The translations under genes were made by a program, and so were the position numbers. Positions 1 through 9,383 of a stretch of DNA of 64,000 bases are shown piece after piece. The notes beneath the pieces are model-generated. The model ran no database searches, was not told the DNA's origin, and saw only the letters and a list, made by a program, of their open reading frames with translations. The stretch's first letter is position 1. Every line of letters starts with the position of its first letter. This DNA is from Yersinia enterocolitica subsp. enterocolitica (lineage in GTDB: Bacteria > Pseudomonadota > Gammaproteobacteria > Enterobacterales > Enterobacteriaceae), in the NCBI RefSeq assembly GCF_901472495.1, contig NZ_LR590469.1, positions 3,720,001 through 3,784,000 on the forward strand. The letters are read 5' to 3'.

Positions 1-17
1 GTCTAACGGATGCATTC

Positions 18-560
18 ATGGATAAACCGCCATCAAATAAAGTGAGTCTGGCCTATCAGAACACTTATGGTCAGTTGGTCAGCTTCTTTCGCAAACGGCT
101 GGATAATGCCAGCGATGCCACGGATCTGTCGCACGATGTCTTTACGCTGTGGCTAAAGCGGGCGAAACAGACACCTGTCGAGCATTCGCGGGCATTTCTT
201 TTCAAGATTGCTCATCGGGTATTGATTGATCATTGGCGGGCTGCGGGCAAGCAGCGTATGGCGCTGGCACAAAGCCATGAAGATGACGACGCCGAGCAAG
301 AAATGGCACCGTCCGGGGCTGATCCGCAACATGTGTTGGAGCAGCAGCAGCGGTTGAGTCGATTGGAACAGGCGCTAAATAGCCTTAGCCCCCGCCGTCG
401 TGAGGCTTTTCTGATGCATCGTTTCGACGGTTTATCCCAAATTGAAGTGGCGGAGAGAATGGGAATTTCTGTCAGTATGGTCGAAAAACATATCGCGGGC
501 GCATTGCTGCATTGTAAGCGCCACGTTGCTGAACAAGGGAGTAAGCAACATGATGAATGA
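18..560 (+). CDS. FecI-family ECF RNA polymerase sigma factor
   Basis: This 180-residue protein has the two-domain layout of extracytoplasmic-function sigma factors. A region 2 helix pair (about residues 15-75, with LSHDVFTLWLKRA and the promoter-melting stretch AHRVLIDHWR) is joined by an acidic linker to a region 4 helix-turn-helix (about 115-165, with LSPRRREAFLMHRFDGLSQIEVAERMG). The family directs RNA polymerase to promoters of TonB-dependent transporter genes after a surface signal passes through a FecR-type partner. The next gene is such a FecR and overlaps it by 11 bases, and a receptor with a signalling domain follows. Only 17 bases lie upstream in the window, so its own promoter cannot be seen. 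The family call is firm; the signal is unknown. Confidence 0.93.
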   Translation: MDKPPSNKVSLAYQNTYGQLVSFFRKRLDNASDATDLSHDVFTLWLKRAKQTPVEHSRAFLFKIAHRVLIDHWRAAGKQRMALAQSHEDDDAEQEMAPSGADPQHVLEQQQRLSRLEQALNSLSPRRREAFLMHRFDGLSQIEVAERMGISVSMVEKHIAGALLHCKRHVAEQGSKQHDE

Positions 561-1518
561 GAGCCGTTCTCTGAGCGCTGAGATTGATGAGCAAGCGGCG
601 TTATGGTTCAGCCGCAGCCAGGCTCGACGCTTAACCACCCAAGAACAACAGCAACTGGATACCTGGTTGCAATGCTCCCCCTCCCATGCGCAGGCCTATC
701 GTCAGATGCAGCAGATTTGGGGTGATTGCGCATTAATTCCCCGACCGGCCAGTGCGCCACAGCCAGAAAAATCAACTCGCGGTTGGCGGCCCTTGCGTAG
801 TTGTGCCGCTGGGATATTTTTCCTGTTTGCATTGCTACTGCCGATGAGCCAACTGCCCTCGTTGCTGACCAATGATATGAGTCTGCAAACCACGGATTAC
901 AGTCGTGAAATCGTGTTATCAGATGGTACCCGGGTGCATGTTAATCGCCATTCGCAGGTTCGTGTTCATTATGCAAAAGATAATCGTCAACTCTGGTTGG
1001 ATCAGGGGGAAATTTACCTGCAAGTGGCCGCCAATAAAGCCCGGCCATTTATTGTTTACGCCGGTGAGAGCGAGGTGAAAGTGGTCGGAACCGCATTCGA
1101 TGTGCGCTACGACTTAGGCGAGGTCGCGGTGGTGGTCAAAGAGGGGATTGTCGCCATGACCGGCAGGCCGAATATGGCGGCAGTCATGCTGCATGCCGGT
1201 GACCGTGTGCAGTTGTTACCAGCGCAGAAGCGCTTGTTGCTGAGCAAAATTGCGGTGGCTGAAATTGGTCAATGGCGCAGCGGGCAATTGCTATTCCGTA
1301 ATCGCCCTTTGGGGGAACTGATCACTGAATTGCGGCGCTACCGGCCGGGTAAGATTGAATTGACCGATACCAGTTTGGCGCAATTACCGGTATCCGGTTC
1401 ACTGGATTTAAATCATCCAGATGAGTTCCTCGACTCATTACCGTTGCTGCTGGCGGTGAATGTGGTGCATGACGAGCAAGGTAACGTAATGATTTTTAGA
1501 AATTTAAATAAAAAGTAA
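550..1518 (+). CDS. FecR-type anti-sigma/signal-transducing protein
   Basis: This is a 322-residue inner-membrane regulator of the FecR family. It has an N-terminal cytoplasmic DUF4880-like segment (about residues 10-50, with QAALWFSRSQARRLT), one hydrophobic membrane segment near 83-107, and a periplasmic FecR domain (about 120-220, with the typical LSDGTRVHVNRHSQVRV and VVGTAFDVR stretches). FecR proteins hold the ECF sigma factor and release or activate it when the receptor's signalling domain touches them. The open frame extends upstream to 442, but the ATG at 550, overlapping the sigma stop codon, fits the family length and gives translational coupling. About 100 bases separate it from the receptor gene. 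Confidence 0.92.
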   Translation: MMNESRSLSAEIDEQAALWFSRSQARRLTTQEQQQLDTWLQCSPSHAQAYRQMQQIWGDCALIPRPASAPQPEKSTRGWRPLRSCAAGIFFLFALLLPMSQLPSLLTNDMSLQTTDYSREIVLSDGTRVHVNRHSQVRVHYAKDNRQLWLDQGEIYLQVAANKARPFIVYAGESEVKVVGTAFDVRYDLGEVAVVVKEGIVAMTGRPNMAAVMLHAGDRVQLLPAQKRLLLSKIAVAEIGQWRSGQLLFRNRPLGELITELRRYRPGKIELTDTSLAQLPVSGSLDLNHPDEFLDSLPLLLAVNVVHDEQGNVMIFRNLNKK

Positions 1519-1539
1519 AAAATAGTTAATTTTATAGGT

Positions 1540-1558
1540 GAGGATAATTCTCATTATC
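1540..1558 (-). promoter_or_regulatory. Candidate Fur box upstream of the TonB receptor
   Basis: Read on the minus strand, this 19-mer matches the GATAATGATAATCATTATC Fur consensus at about 15 positions. The visible core is GATAAT, a four-base gap and ATTATC. It sits about 65 bases before the receptor start, in the gap after the fecR-like gene, so the receptor operon may be repressed by iron as well as driven by the sigma factor. This was scored by eye only. Confidence 0.55.
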
Positions 1559-1623
1559 ACGTCTTCCTTGATGCTGGTGCTTATTGGCATGGCATTGACA
1601 TTTCTTAGGGAAGAAATAGCGTG

Positions 1624-4395
1624 ATGATAAACAATAAAAAGAAAGTTTCTGGGGTGCCAGTGCTCACTGCTTTAGCGCTGGCAACGCTATTAACGACACA
1701 GGGCGTTATGGCAGCGGATGTCTCGTTCAATCTGACCGCACAACCGCTGGCGAATGCCATCACTCAGGTAGCTCAACAGGGTCAATTACACGTCATTTTC
1801 GATGAGTCCGATGTCCGTAACTTGCGCGCTCCGGCTCTCAGCGGCAACTACAGCGCGCAAGGTGCATTACAGCAATTGCTGGCGGGTAGCGGGTTGGAAC
1901 TGGTTGCCAGTGGTAAGGGATATGTCGTCCGCCCCATGCTGGTATCTGGGGCTGCGGCTGGCAGCATGGTGTTACCAACTACCTCGGTGATGGGCGAGGC
2001 CGGTGGGCGTGCAGCTGTAGACAACGTGATGTCGGCTCCGCAAGTGGTGACCTCGGAAGAGATCCGCCAACGCCCTACCGGCAACGGCAATATCACCGAA
2101 TTACTGCGCACCAATCCGGCAGTGCAATTCTCCAATAGCGACAACACCAGCCTGACGCAGGGCGAAATCAAACCCGGAGCCATTTCCATTCATGGTTCGT
2201 CGAGCTATCAGAATGCTTACAATCTGGATGGTGTCAGCTTTAACAACGATATCGATCCGGCCAGCGATGGTAACGGCGAAACCATCACCCGTATTGATAG
2301 TAGTGATCAGGGCATGTATATCGATAGCCGTCTGATCGACAGTGTGACAGTATTCGACAATAACATTCCGGTGGAGTTTGGTGGCTTTACCGGCGGTACT
2401 TTGGATGTCTCTAGTCGCCGTTGGCGTGGCGAGAACAGCGCCCATGCTTTTTACCGGGAAACTCGTTCGTCGTGGAACAAGGTTTTCACTGATCCGGATA
2501 TGGAGTTCGACAGTTCAAAAAACGACACTAGCCGCCCGGCGCGTTATCAACCGAAATACAATAAACAAAGCTTTGGTGGCTGGTTTGAAGCTGGCATTAC
2601 CGACAATATGGGTATTGTATTTTCTGCCTCGCAGCGTCTCTCTGATATTCCAACCTACACTACCGGTGGCAGCGGCCTGCAATTAAGCCCGAATAACGAG
2701 TTGGAAGTCGTCTCGGTGACTCCGGGCTATCGCAGCCAAAAGCGGGTTTCTGATAACTATTTTGCCAAGCTTTCCTGGGATGCCAATGAGCGCACCAGTG
2801 CCCACCTATCGGCCAATTACTCAGCTTATACCAGCACACTTTTCTCCAGCAGTGTCATTAACTCTGGCTATGACAATGACCATAACGGATTGAGCACCAC
2901 GCTCCAGTTGGAGCACCGTTTTGATATTGCCAATCTCGATTTTACCGCCGGTTATCAGCAACTAAAAGATGAACGCATCAATGACGTAAAAGACTTTTTC
3001 ACTTTAGAAGACTACATGACCGATTGGCGTAATCCGCAGTTTTATAACAATGGCGGGCAGGGTGATTTGACTACTCGCCAGAACAGCGCCAGCGCCAAAG
3101 GGGTACTGCGTTTTAATGAATTTAATGCCTTAGGCCTGCAACACTCGCCTAATCTTGGCTTCGAACTGAACAAAACGACCGCCCGATATATCCGTGATCG
3201 CGACTATTACCGCTACAAATTCAGTGCCGCGGCGGATGATATCGCCTCTCTCACCGAAGCCAGTTATATCACCCGCTTCCGCGCCGGTAACTATGAGGCT
3301 GGTTACACCAACTACGCGCTGTTTTTGGATGACAGCATGCAGTATAGCCGCTTGACCGTACGCCCAGGTGTACGTTTGGATCGCGATGATTTTGTTCAGA
3401 AAACCAATATCGCTCCGCGCCTAAGCAGCAGTCTTGATCTATTTGGTACCGGTGACACCGTACTGATCGCCGGGGCCAACCGCTACTATGGCCGCTCGAT
3501 GCTGACTTACGCTTTATACGAAGCGCAGAACGCGGGTATGGAGCATTGCTACTACTTCTGTTCACTGGACCCATCCGAGAATGATTGGGATGGCGTGAAA
3601 GATTTCGAAGGTATCGACAGCTTAAAGACACCGTATAACGATGAGCTGAGTTTTGCGCTCCAGCAACAGGTGATGCAGAGCACATGGCGCTTACAGTATG
3701 TGCATCGTGAGGGTTACGATGAAGTGCGTAGCCGCACCAAATACCGTAATCCAAACAGTGCATCTCAAGCCCGCATTCGGACTTTTGATAACGGTGGCCG
3801 TAGCAGTAACGACCAGGTATCACTCTCGGTCAGCAACAGCAAACCTTGGGAACTGGCCGCCACAACTCATGCTTTTACCGGCTCACTCACCTGGCAGCAA
3901 AGTAAAAGCAATACGCCGAAAGATCAGGGCTATGCCTTCTTTGATCCGAACACCAAGCTGGATTCAGACAAAGTGTGGTACGACGGCAAAGTGATTAATG
4001 CCTCAGATTTGCCATCGACCAATTTCAACTCGCCGTGGCGGCTCAATCTGGAGCTAACCAGTGAGTGGCAAGAATACTCCCTTACCTTCTATAACCTGTG
4101 GCAATGGCGCAGTTCGCGCGATCAAGCGGTGCGTTACCAGAATGAGTATTACACCGATACCAGTACCGGCACTCAGATGCTGAAATACGAAAAAACTCAT
4201 TTTGCCAGTAACTTCCGCTGGGACACCAAAGTGACCTGGCAGCCCGCATTTGCTTATGGGGCAGGCATCTCGATCGAGGTGAATAACCTACTCAATAAAC
4301 GCAATGTTTCCGACACCTTTGTGTATGGCGATCGGGTGCTGCACTCCTATGATCCGGGCCGCCAATTCTGGCTGCAAGTGAGCTACGACCTGTAA
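1624..4395 (+). CDS. TonB-dependent outer-membrane receptor with N-terminal signalling (STN) domain
   Basis: This is a 923-residue TonB-dependent transducer. It starts with a signal peptide ending near the MAADV stretch. A secretin/TonB short N-terminal domain (about residues 34-105, starting VSFNLTAQPLANAITQVA) follows; in FecA-like receptors this domain contacts the FecR protein. A plug domain (about 130-265) and a long beta-barrel come next, ending in a C-terminal strand with a final aromatic-rich sequence (FWLQVSYDL). A GTG three bases earlier is an alternative start; AGGGAAG lies upstream of both. The next genes, yddA and pqqL, are partners of the E. coli receptor YddB. The ligand is therefore perhaps a protein or peptide-bound iron source rather than a siderophore; that is inference from context. 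Confidence 0.9.
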   Translation: MINNKKKVSGVPVLTALALATLLTTQGVMAADVSFNLTAQPLANAITQVAQQGQLHVIFDESDVRNLRAPALSGNYSAQGALQQLLAGSGLELVASGKGYVVRPMLVSGAAAGSMVLPTTSVMGEAGGRAAVDNVMSAPQVVTSEEIRQRPTGNGNITELLRTNPAVQFSNSDNTSLTQGEIKPGAISIHGSSSYQNAYNLDGVSFNNDIDPASDGNGETITRIDSSDQGMYIDSRLIDSVTVFDNNIPVEFGGFTGGTLDVSSRRWRGENSAHAFYRETRSSWNKVFTDPDMEFDSSKNDTSRPARYQPKYNKQSFGGWFEAGITDNMGIVFSASQRLSDIPTYTTGGSGLQLSPNNELEVVSVTPGYRSQKRVSDNYFAKLSWDANERTSAHLSANYSAYTSTLFSSSVINSGYDNDHNGLSTTLQLEHRFDIANLDFTAGYQQLKDERINDVKDFFTLEDYMTDWRNPQFYNNGGQGDLTTRQNSASAKGVLRFNEFNALGLQHSPNLGFELNKTTARYIRDRDYYRYKFSAAADDIASLTEASYITRFRAGNYEAGYTNYALFLDDSMQYSRLTVRPGVRLDRDDFVQKTNIAPRLSSSLDLFGTGDTVLIAGANRYYGRSMLTYALYEAQNAGMEHCYYFCSLDPSENDWDGVKDFEGIDSLKTPYNDELSFALQQQVMQSTWRLQYVHREGYDEVRSRTKYRNPNSASQARIRTFDNGGRSSNDQVSLSVSNSKPWELAATTHAFTGSLTWQQSKSNTPKDQGYAFFDPNTKLDSDKVWYDGKVINASDLPSTNFNSPWRLNLELTSEWQEYSLTFYNLWQWRSSRDQAVRYQNEYYTDTSTGTQMLKYEKTHFASNFRWDTKVTWQPAFAYGAGISIEVNNLLNKRNVSDTFVYGDRVLHSYDPGRQFWLQVSYDL

Positions 4396-4415
4396 TCACA
4401 CTTTTATTGAAAACC

Positions 4416-4447
4416 ATCGGGTTGCTTAGGCGGCCCGATACTTTTTG
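4416..4447 (+). terminator. Rho-independent terminator-like hairpin after the receptor gene
   Basis: ATCGGG pairs with CCCGAT across a 12-base loop, followed by ACTTTTTG. It lies 20 bases after the receptor stop and 75 bases before yddA, so it may attenuate transcription into the downstream genes. The stem is short. Confidence 0.45.
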
Positions 4448-4522
4448 TTCTGAATCTTCAGAACTCATGCTGGCAGTTTGTTGATGAAAGCCATTGGCCT
4501 TATTTATGAAAAAGAACAAATT

Positions 4523-6229
4523 ATGAAAACACTGAAACAATTCTATTACCTCGCCAGACCGTTCTGGGGCATCCGCTCAGCACTGCTGGCCTGGTTGTTA
4601 CTGCTGGTGGTATTGGCGCTCAGCCTTTCTTCTGTTTGGTTTAATGTGCAACTGAACCAATGGAATGGCAATTTTTACAACGCGTTACAGCAACTGAACA
4701 GCCAGGCGCTGTACCAGTTATTGCAGCATTTCATCCTGTTGGTCAGCGCATTGATTTTGGTGGTGGTTTTTGCTGACTACCTTAAGCAGCGATTGATTAT
4801 GCGCTGGCGTATCGGCATGACCGAACATATTCTGGCGCGCTGGTTGTCGCATAAAGGCCAACATTATGCGTTAAAAATCAATGCGCTGGTGCCGGATAAC
4901 CCCGACCAACGTATTGCCGAAGATGTCCGGTTGCTGATTGAATCCAGCCTACGGTTGCTCATTACTTTCCTGCATTCACTGCTCACTCTGATTTCGTTCG
5001 CTACTATTTTGTGGCAACTCTCTGGCAGTATTAGCTTCTCGCTGGCACAACACAGTTTCACCCTACCGGGCTATATGTTCTGGGTGTGTATTCTGTACAC
5101 CGTGCTAGGCATTGGCTTGACCCATTGGATTGGGTATCCGCTGCGCCAGCTTAATATGGATCGCCAACGGCGTGAGGCGGATTACCGCAGTGGCTTGATT
5201 GCTCGCCGTGAAGCCAGTGACGCCATTGCTGGGCAGCGCGGTGAATACCATGAGCGTGCAGCATTATTACAACGTTTCCGTGCAGTAGCCGATAACTGGT
5301 ATCAGCTGATTCGCTATGAAAAAAACCTCTCATTCTTCACGGTGGGCTATCAACAACTGAGTGCGCTGGCACCCATTTTCTTTGCACTACCCAAGTTTTT
5401 GGCCGGTGAGTTATTACTGGGCGGGTTGATGCAAATCCGCCAGTCTTTTGCACAAGTTGCAGGGGCGTTGGGTTGGTTTATTTTCTCTTACCGTGAGATT
5501 GCCGCCTGGCAGGCCACGGTCACCCGCTTGTATAACTTTGTGGTGTTACTGGATGCTGAGCCGGTTAGCCCGGTTGAAAGTGCGCCAGACGGCGGCTTGC
5601 CACTGCGCGCTGCACTGGATCTCTATACTGCCGATGGCGCGATGTTATTGAGCAATATTACTCTTAATGCCTCTGCGGGCAGCCTGACCTTGATCCAAGG
5701 GCGATCGGGGATCGGCAAATCTACCTTACTACGCACTTTAAGTGGCCATTGGCCTCATTATCAGGGCCGCATTCAGCGCAGTGACAGTGTGAGCTGGTTG
5801 CCTCAGCGCCTCTATCTGCCCCATGAGCGACTGGATGACTTACTGGCTTATCCGGCACAACGCGAAGATTTCACTGAAGCGCAATTGCAGCAAGTGTTGG
5901 TGCAAGTTGGATTGCCGCAACTGAATTATCAGTTAGCGCTGTCAACTGATTGGCAACAGCGTCTGTCCGGTGGCGAACAGCAACGGCTGATGTTCGCCCG
6001 CTTGTTACTGAATAAGCCTCGGCTGATTTTGCTGGATGAAACTACCGCTGCGCTGGATGCCGCTAGTGCTCGTCACTTATTACAGTTGCTTAGACAGCAG
6101 TTACCGAACAGCGCGGTACTGCTGGTCAGCCATCAAACCTTCCTGGCTGATATTGCCGACCACCAATACCACCTCGACGATTCATCCGATGTTATTCAAG
6201 GAGTTGCCACACCATGTTTAACCAACTAG
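4523..6229 (+). CDS. yddA: YddA-type ABC transporter, fused membrane and ATPase domains
   Basis: This 568-residue inner-membrane protein resembles E. coli YddA and the SbmA/BacA-related ABC family. The N-terminal half carries several hydrophobic segments (first at about residues 18-40) and an SbmA-like membrane domain. The C-terminal half is an ATPase with Walker A GRSGIGKS (about residue 392), signature LSGGEQQR (about 480) and Walker B LILLDE (about 500). The ATG at 4523 gives the family-like start MKTLKQFYYLARPFWG; an upstream ATG at 4478 would add 15 residues without homology. The gene ends 16 bases inside pqqL, so the two are probably translationally coupled. The substrate is unknown. 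In E. coli, yddA, yddB and pqqL are adjacent, and a role in import or release of the PqqL product is plausible. Confidence 0.88.
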   Translation: MKTLKQFYYLARPFWGIRSALLAWLLLLVVLALSLSSVWFNVQLNQWNGNFYNALQQLNSQALYQLLQHFILLVSALILVVVFADYLKQRLIMRWRIGMTEHILARWLSHKGQHYALKINALVPDNPDQRIAEDVRLLIESSLRLLITFLHSLLTLISFATILWQLSGSISFSLAQHSFTLPGYMFWVCILYTVLGIGLTHWIGYPLRQLNMDRQRREADYRSGLIARREASDAIAGQRGEYHERAALLQRFRAVADNWYQLIRYEKNLSFFTVGYQQLSALAPIFFALPKFLAGELLLGGLMQIRQSFAQVAGALGWFIFSYREIAAWQATVTRLYNFVVLLDAEPVSPVESAPDGGLPLRAALDLYTADGAMLLSNITLNASAGSLTLIQGRSGIGKSTLLRTLSGHWPHYQGRIQRSDSVSWLPQRLYLPHERLDDLLAYPAQREDFTEAQLQQVLVQVGLPQLNYQLALSTDWQQRLSGGEQQRLMFARLLLNKPRLILLDETTAALDAASARHLLQLLRQQLPNSAVLLVSHQTFLADIADHQYHLDDSSDVIQGVATPCLTN

Positions 6230-9000
6230 TGCGAACATTATTCGTTTGCCTGTTTGTGGGTTGTGTTCTGCCGGTTTCAGCGCAAGAGCAAACACTGCCG
6301 GTGCGTGCTGATCTTCAGCATTTCACTCTCGGTAATGGTATGCAGGTTTACCTGTTGCCGCGTGATCAACCCGGTGTAGAACTGCGCCTGTTGGTGAACA
6401 GTGGTTCATTGCAAGAGAGTGAGCAACAGCGCGGGCTGGCCCACTTTGTTGAGCATATGGCGTTCAAAGGCACTCGTCACTTCCCCGGCACCAGCAGTTT
6501 TAAATCGCTCGAGAAACAAGGGATTACACTGGGTAGCCATGTCAATGCTGTGACCAGCTTGAATGCCACCACGTATAAGCTGTCTCTGCCAAATGCCGAT
6601 GAAAAACAACTGACGTTGGGGCTGAGAATTTTATCGGACTGGGCGCAGGGCATCAGCTTTGAACCCGTCGTCTTTGATAAAGAACGGCAGGTGATCGTCG
6701 AAGAGTGGCGCTTGCGCCAAGGTGTGGGGTTCCGTATCAATCAGGCTTTGGAGCAGCTACGTTACCACGGTAGCCGCTATGCAGAACGTGATCCTATTGG
6801 GTTGCTGGCTGTGGTGCGACAAGCTCCTGTCAGCGAAGCTGTTAATTATTATCAGCAATGGTATCAGCCTCAGCGCATGGCATTGGTGGTAGTTGGCCAA
6901 TTTAAAGTGAAGGATTTACGCAAACAGATCAATGAGTTATTCGCGATTCCTGTGCCAGAGAAGTTGGCGAAGGATGATGCCAGTTGGTCGAAATTTGCCC
7001 AGCAACCAGGGTTGATGCTTAGCACGGTATTTGATGCTGAGCAGGGGACGCGCATTATTCAGCTAGCACTACAACGTGATCTCGCGGCCCCGCTAAACAG
7101 TGACAATGGGCAGTGGCGTGATCTGCTTGATACCTTGTGGCTGACTATTTTTAATCAGCGGCTGTCTTTGCTGGTGGATAACGACCTATTATCGGTGGCG
7201 AGCATCAACCAACAAGGTGCCCTGCTGGATAAGCGTCGTATTCAACATTTGATGATTGCCCGCCCGCAAGGTAGTGACTATAACGGCACATTGCGCCAGC
7301 TATTCACTGAGTTGCAGCGAATGGCAACTGTGCCAGTTAGTGAGGCGGAGCTGAATGCGGCCCGTCAACAAATCCTTATCAAGCTGAGCCAGCAGGCAGC
7401 TTCCGAGAGCCGCTATCAGCATGGGTATCTGGCGGATAATCTCACCACCGCCATTGAATTTGAACTGCCAATGCTAAACAAACAGCAGCAATTTGCGATG
7501 ACCAAAACCTGGCTTGAGGCCATCGGCCCACAGCATGTTCAGGCGCAAGTGGCTGAATTATTACAGGAAGGATCTGCCCGGCTGGCACTGATTGGCCCGG
7601 ATAGTGATAAGTCACTGGTGGACAACCAGCAATTGGCGACGATGTGGAACAGTATTCGCCAAAGTGCTCCAGGGCCGTTTACCCTGAAACCGAAGCCGGT
7701 TACCTTGACTGTCACCCCGCCGCCTGCCGGTAAGATTGTGCAGCGCCAGGTTTTGCCTATCCCCGATACCCAACTCTGGACATTGAGTAATGGTATTCGG
7801 GTGATTGTGAAAGCCAATAACCGTTTAAAAGATGATGTGCAACTCTCGCTACGGATACCGGGCGGGCGCTCGTTGGAGGATGATAGTCGTGTCGGCGAAG
7901 TGAATTGGGCGATGCGATTACCGGAAGTTAGTGGCTACAGCCAATACAACCCACGCCAGTTAGCCCAATTAGGTAAACAAACCGAAGTGGCTATCGCTCC
8001 TTATGATGAGATGCTATTCCACGGCCTGCGCGGTTCGGCCCCGGCAGACAAACTCGAGCCATTACTGCAATTGCTGTACTTGAAAATCAGCGCGCCGCAG
8101 TTTTCCGCAGAAAAATTAGCGCAACAGAAACAATCAGTTGGGTTGGGATTGGAGAAGCAGCCCGTTGAGCGCCGCTTCCTCGACAGCATTACACAAGCGG
8201 GTTATCAACATGGCGATCGGTTGCTGGTAACCGCAACAGGGCCGTGGCGTAACTTCACCGTGGCGGGCCTTGAACAACGCCATCGGCAACTCTTTTCTGC
8301 CACGCAAGATATGACCGTGACCCTCAGTGGTGCGTTAGATGAGAAGCGCTTACAGCCACTGGTGGAAAAATGGCTGGGCAGCTTGCCGCGCAGCGAACAG
8401 CGTTTGCATTGGCGCGATTTAGCAATAAAGCCGCTGAACCAGGCGATGAGCCTCGATTATCCGCTCGCCAGTAGCCCGAAAACGATGGTCAGTATGCAGT
8501 TCTCAGCCGATGCTAATTGGTCGCAGCCGAACCTACTGGCACTACAATTATTGGATAAAATCGTCACATTGCGGTTGCGTTATGATATGCGCGAGCAAGC
8601 CAGCGGTATTTATACGTTAGGTTTCTCACAACTGTTGGCAAAACTGCCACAGCCTTATTATCTGGCACGGCTTAACTTTACCTCAGCCCCTGAGCGCTCA
8701 CAGGAAATGGCGCAAATGGCGCAGAAGGTTTTACAGCAAATAGCCACGGCGGGTGTCACGCAATCAGAGTTGGATAAAGCGAAAAAAGCCTGGTGGATCG
8801 AGCAAGATGCCAGCCGTAGCAGTGCCAGTTATTGGACTGATGCACTGGCACAAGTTGCCAGCGACGATGGCAACTTTGCTTTATTGGCTCAAGAAGAGCA
8901 GCAGGTGAAAGCGGTCACACTTGAGCAGGTCAATGTCTTAGCTGCCCAATGGTTAGGGCGCAATCCAAAAGTGTTTAGCCTGAGTCCGGCGAAAATGTAA
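6214..9000 (+). CDS. pqqL: Periplasmic M16 zinc metalloprotease PqqL
   Basis: This is a 928-residue M16-family peptidase with a signal peptide (about residues 1-23, cleavage near VSAQ). The inverted zinc-binding motif HFVEH is at residues 77-81, with a downstream EEWR segment likely to hold the third zinc ligand. The length and two-lobed layout (a second M16-like half after about residue 520 that lacks the HxxEH motif) match PqqL and FusC. FusC in Pectobacterium cleaves imported ferredoxin in the periplasm, and PqqL is its E. coli counterpart, linked to the receptor YddB. Its place after a TonB receptor and YddA repeats that arrangement. Despite its name it is not evidence of PQQ synthesis; no pqqABCDE genes are present here. 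Confidence 0.92.
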   Translation: MFNQLVRTLFVCLFVGCVLPVSAQEQTLPVRADLQHFTLGNGMQVYLLPRDQPGVELRLLVNSGSLQESEQQRGLAHFVEHMAFKGTRHFPGTSSFKSLEKQGITLGSHVNAVTSLNATTYKLSLPNADEKQLTLGLRILSDWAQGISFEPVVFDKERQVIVEEWRLRQGVGFRINQALEQLRYHGSRYAERDPIGLLAVVRQAPVSEAVNYYQQWYQPQRMALVVVGQFKVKDLRKQINELFAIPVPEKLAKDDASWSKFAQQPGLMLSTVFDAEQGTRIIQLALQRDLAAPLNSDNGQWRDLLDTLWLTIFNQRLSLLVDNDLLSVASINQQGALLDKRRIQHLMIARPQGSDYNGTLRQLFTELQRMATVPVSEAELNAARQQILIKLSQQAASESRYQHGYLADNLTTAIEFELPMLNKQQQFAMTKTWLEAIGPQHVQAQVAELLQEGSARLALIGPDSDKSLVDNQQLATMWNSIRQSAPGPFTLKPKPVTLTVTPPPAGKIVQRQVLPIPDTQLWTLSNGIRVIVKANNRLKDDVQLSLRIPGGRSLEDDSRVGEVNWAMRLPEVSGYSQYNPRQLAQLGKQTEVAIAPYDEMLFHGLRGSAPADKLEPLLQLLYLKISAPQFSAEKLAQQKQSVGLGLEKQPVERRFLDSITQAGYQHGDRLLVTATGPWRNFTVAGLEQRHRQLFSATQDMTVTLSGALDEKRLQPLVEKWLGSLPRSEQRLHWRDLAIKPLNQAMSLDYPLASSPKTMVSMQFSADANWSQPNLLALQLLDKIVTLRLRYDMREQASGIYTLGFSQLLAKLPQPYYLARLNFTSAPERSQEMAQMAQKVLQQIATAGVTQSELDKAKKAWWIEQDASRSSASYWTDALAQVASDDGNFALLAQEEQQVKAVTLEQVNVLAAQWLGRNPKVFSLSPAKM

Positions 9001-9045
9001 TTTTATGGATGTGGCGTCACTTTTCGCATCTCAATAAGTTTATTT

Positions 9046-9084
9046 AAAGCCACACTGTACAGGTTATTATCTGTGTGGTTTTTC
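9046..9084 (+). terminator. Terminator after pqqL
   Basis: CCACAC at 9050-9055 pairs with GTGTGG at 9073-9078, followed by TTTTTCTC. It lies about 50 bases past the pqqL stop and probably ends the receptor/yddA/pqqL transcript. Confidence 0.6.
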
Positions 9085-9131
9085 TCGCTTATCATGGGTT
9101 GTAAAATTCGGAATGAATGAGGCTTATTTCC

Positions 9132-9383
9132 ATGAGAACAATTAGTTATAGTGAAGTACGCCAGAATTTGTCAACAACGATGGTGCAAACGGTTGAGGAT
9201 CGAGCCCCCATCCTCATCACCCGTTAAAATGGGACTTCTTGTGTTCTTATGTCACTTGAAGAATATGAATCATTGGAAGAAACTGCTTATTTATTGCGCT
9301 CACTAGCAAACGCGAAGCACTTGATGGACTCAATTGAAGAGTTGAGAGCAGGAAAAGGAATTCAAAGGGAACTTGAAGCGTGA
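9132..9383 (+). pseudogene. yefM: Antitoxin yefM, broken by a nonsense codon
   Basis: Reading from the ATG at 9132, the frame begins [14 protein letters not shown] and continues to [16 protein letters not shown], clearly the YefM antitoxin (Phd/YefM fold). It has the usual 83 codons. Codon 32 (9225-9227) is TAA where YefM has CAA (glutamine), so a single C-to-T change stops the protein inside its DNA-binding half. The frame is otherwise intact on both sides. The YoeB gene follows with a stop/start overlap, as in working modules. Because the partner toxin is also broken, the module looks inactive. Suppression or reinitiation cannot be excluded from sequence. Confidence 0.85.

Noticed and set aside
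3269..3823. A 184-codon minus-strand open frame inside the TonB receptor gene
   Set aside because: Antisense to a well-supported receptor barrel; composition is not protein-like.
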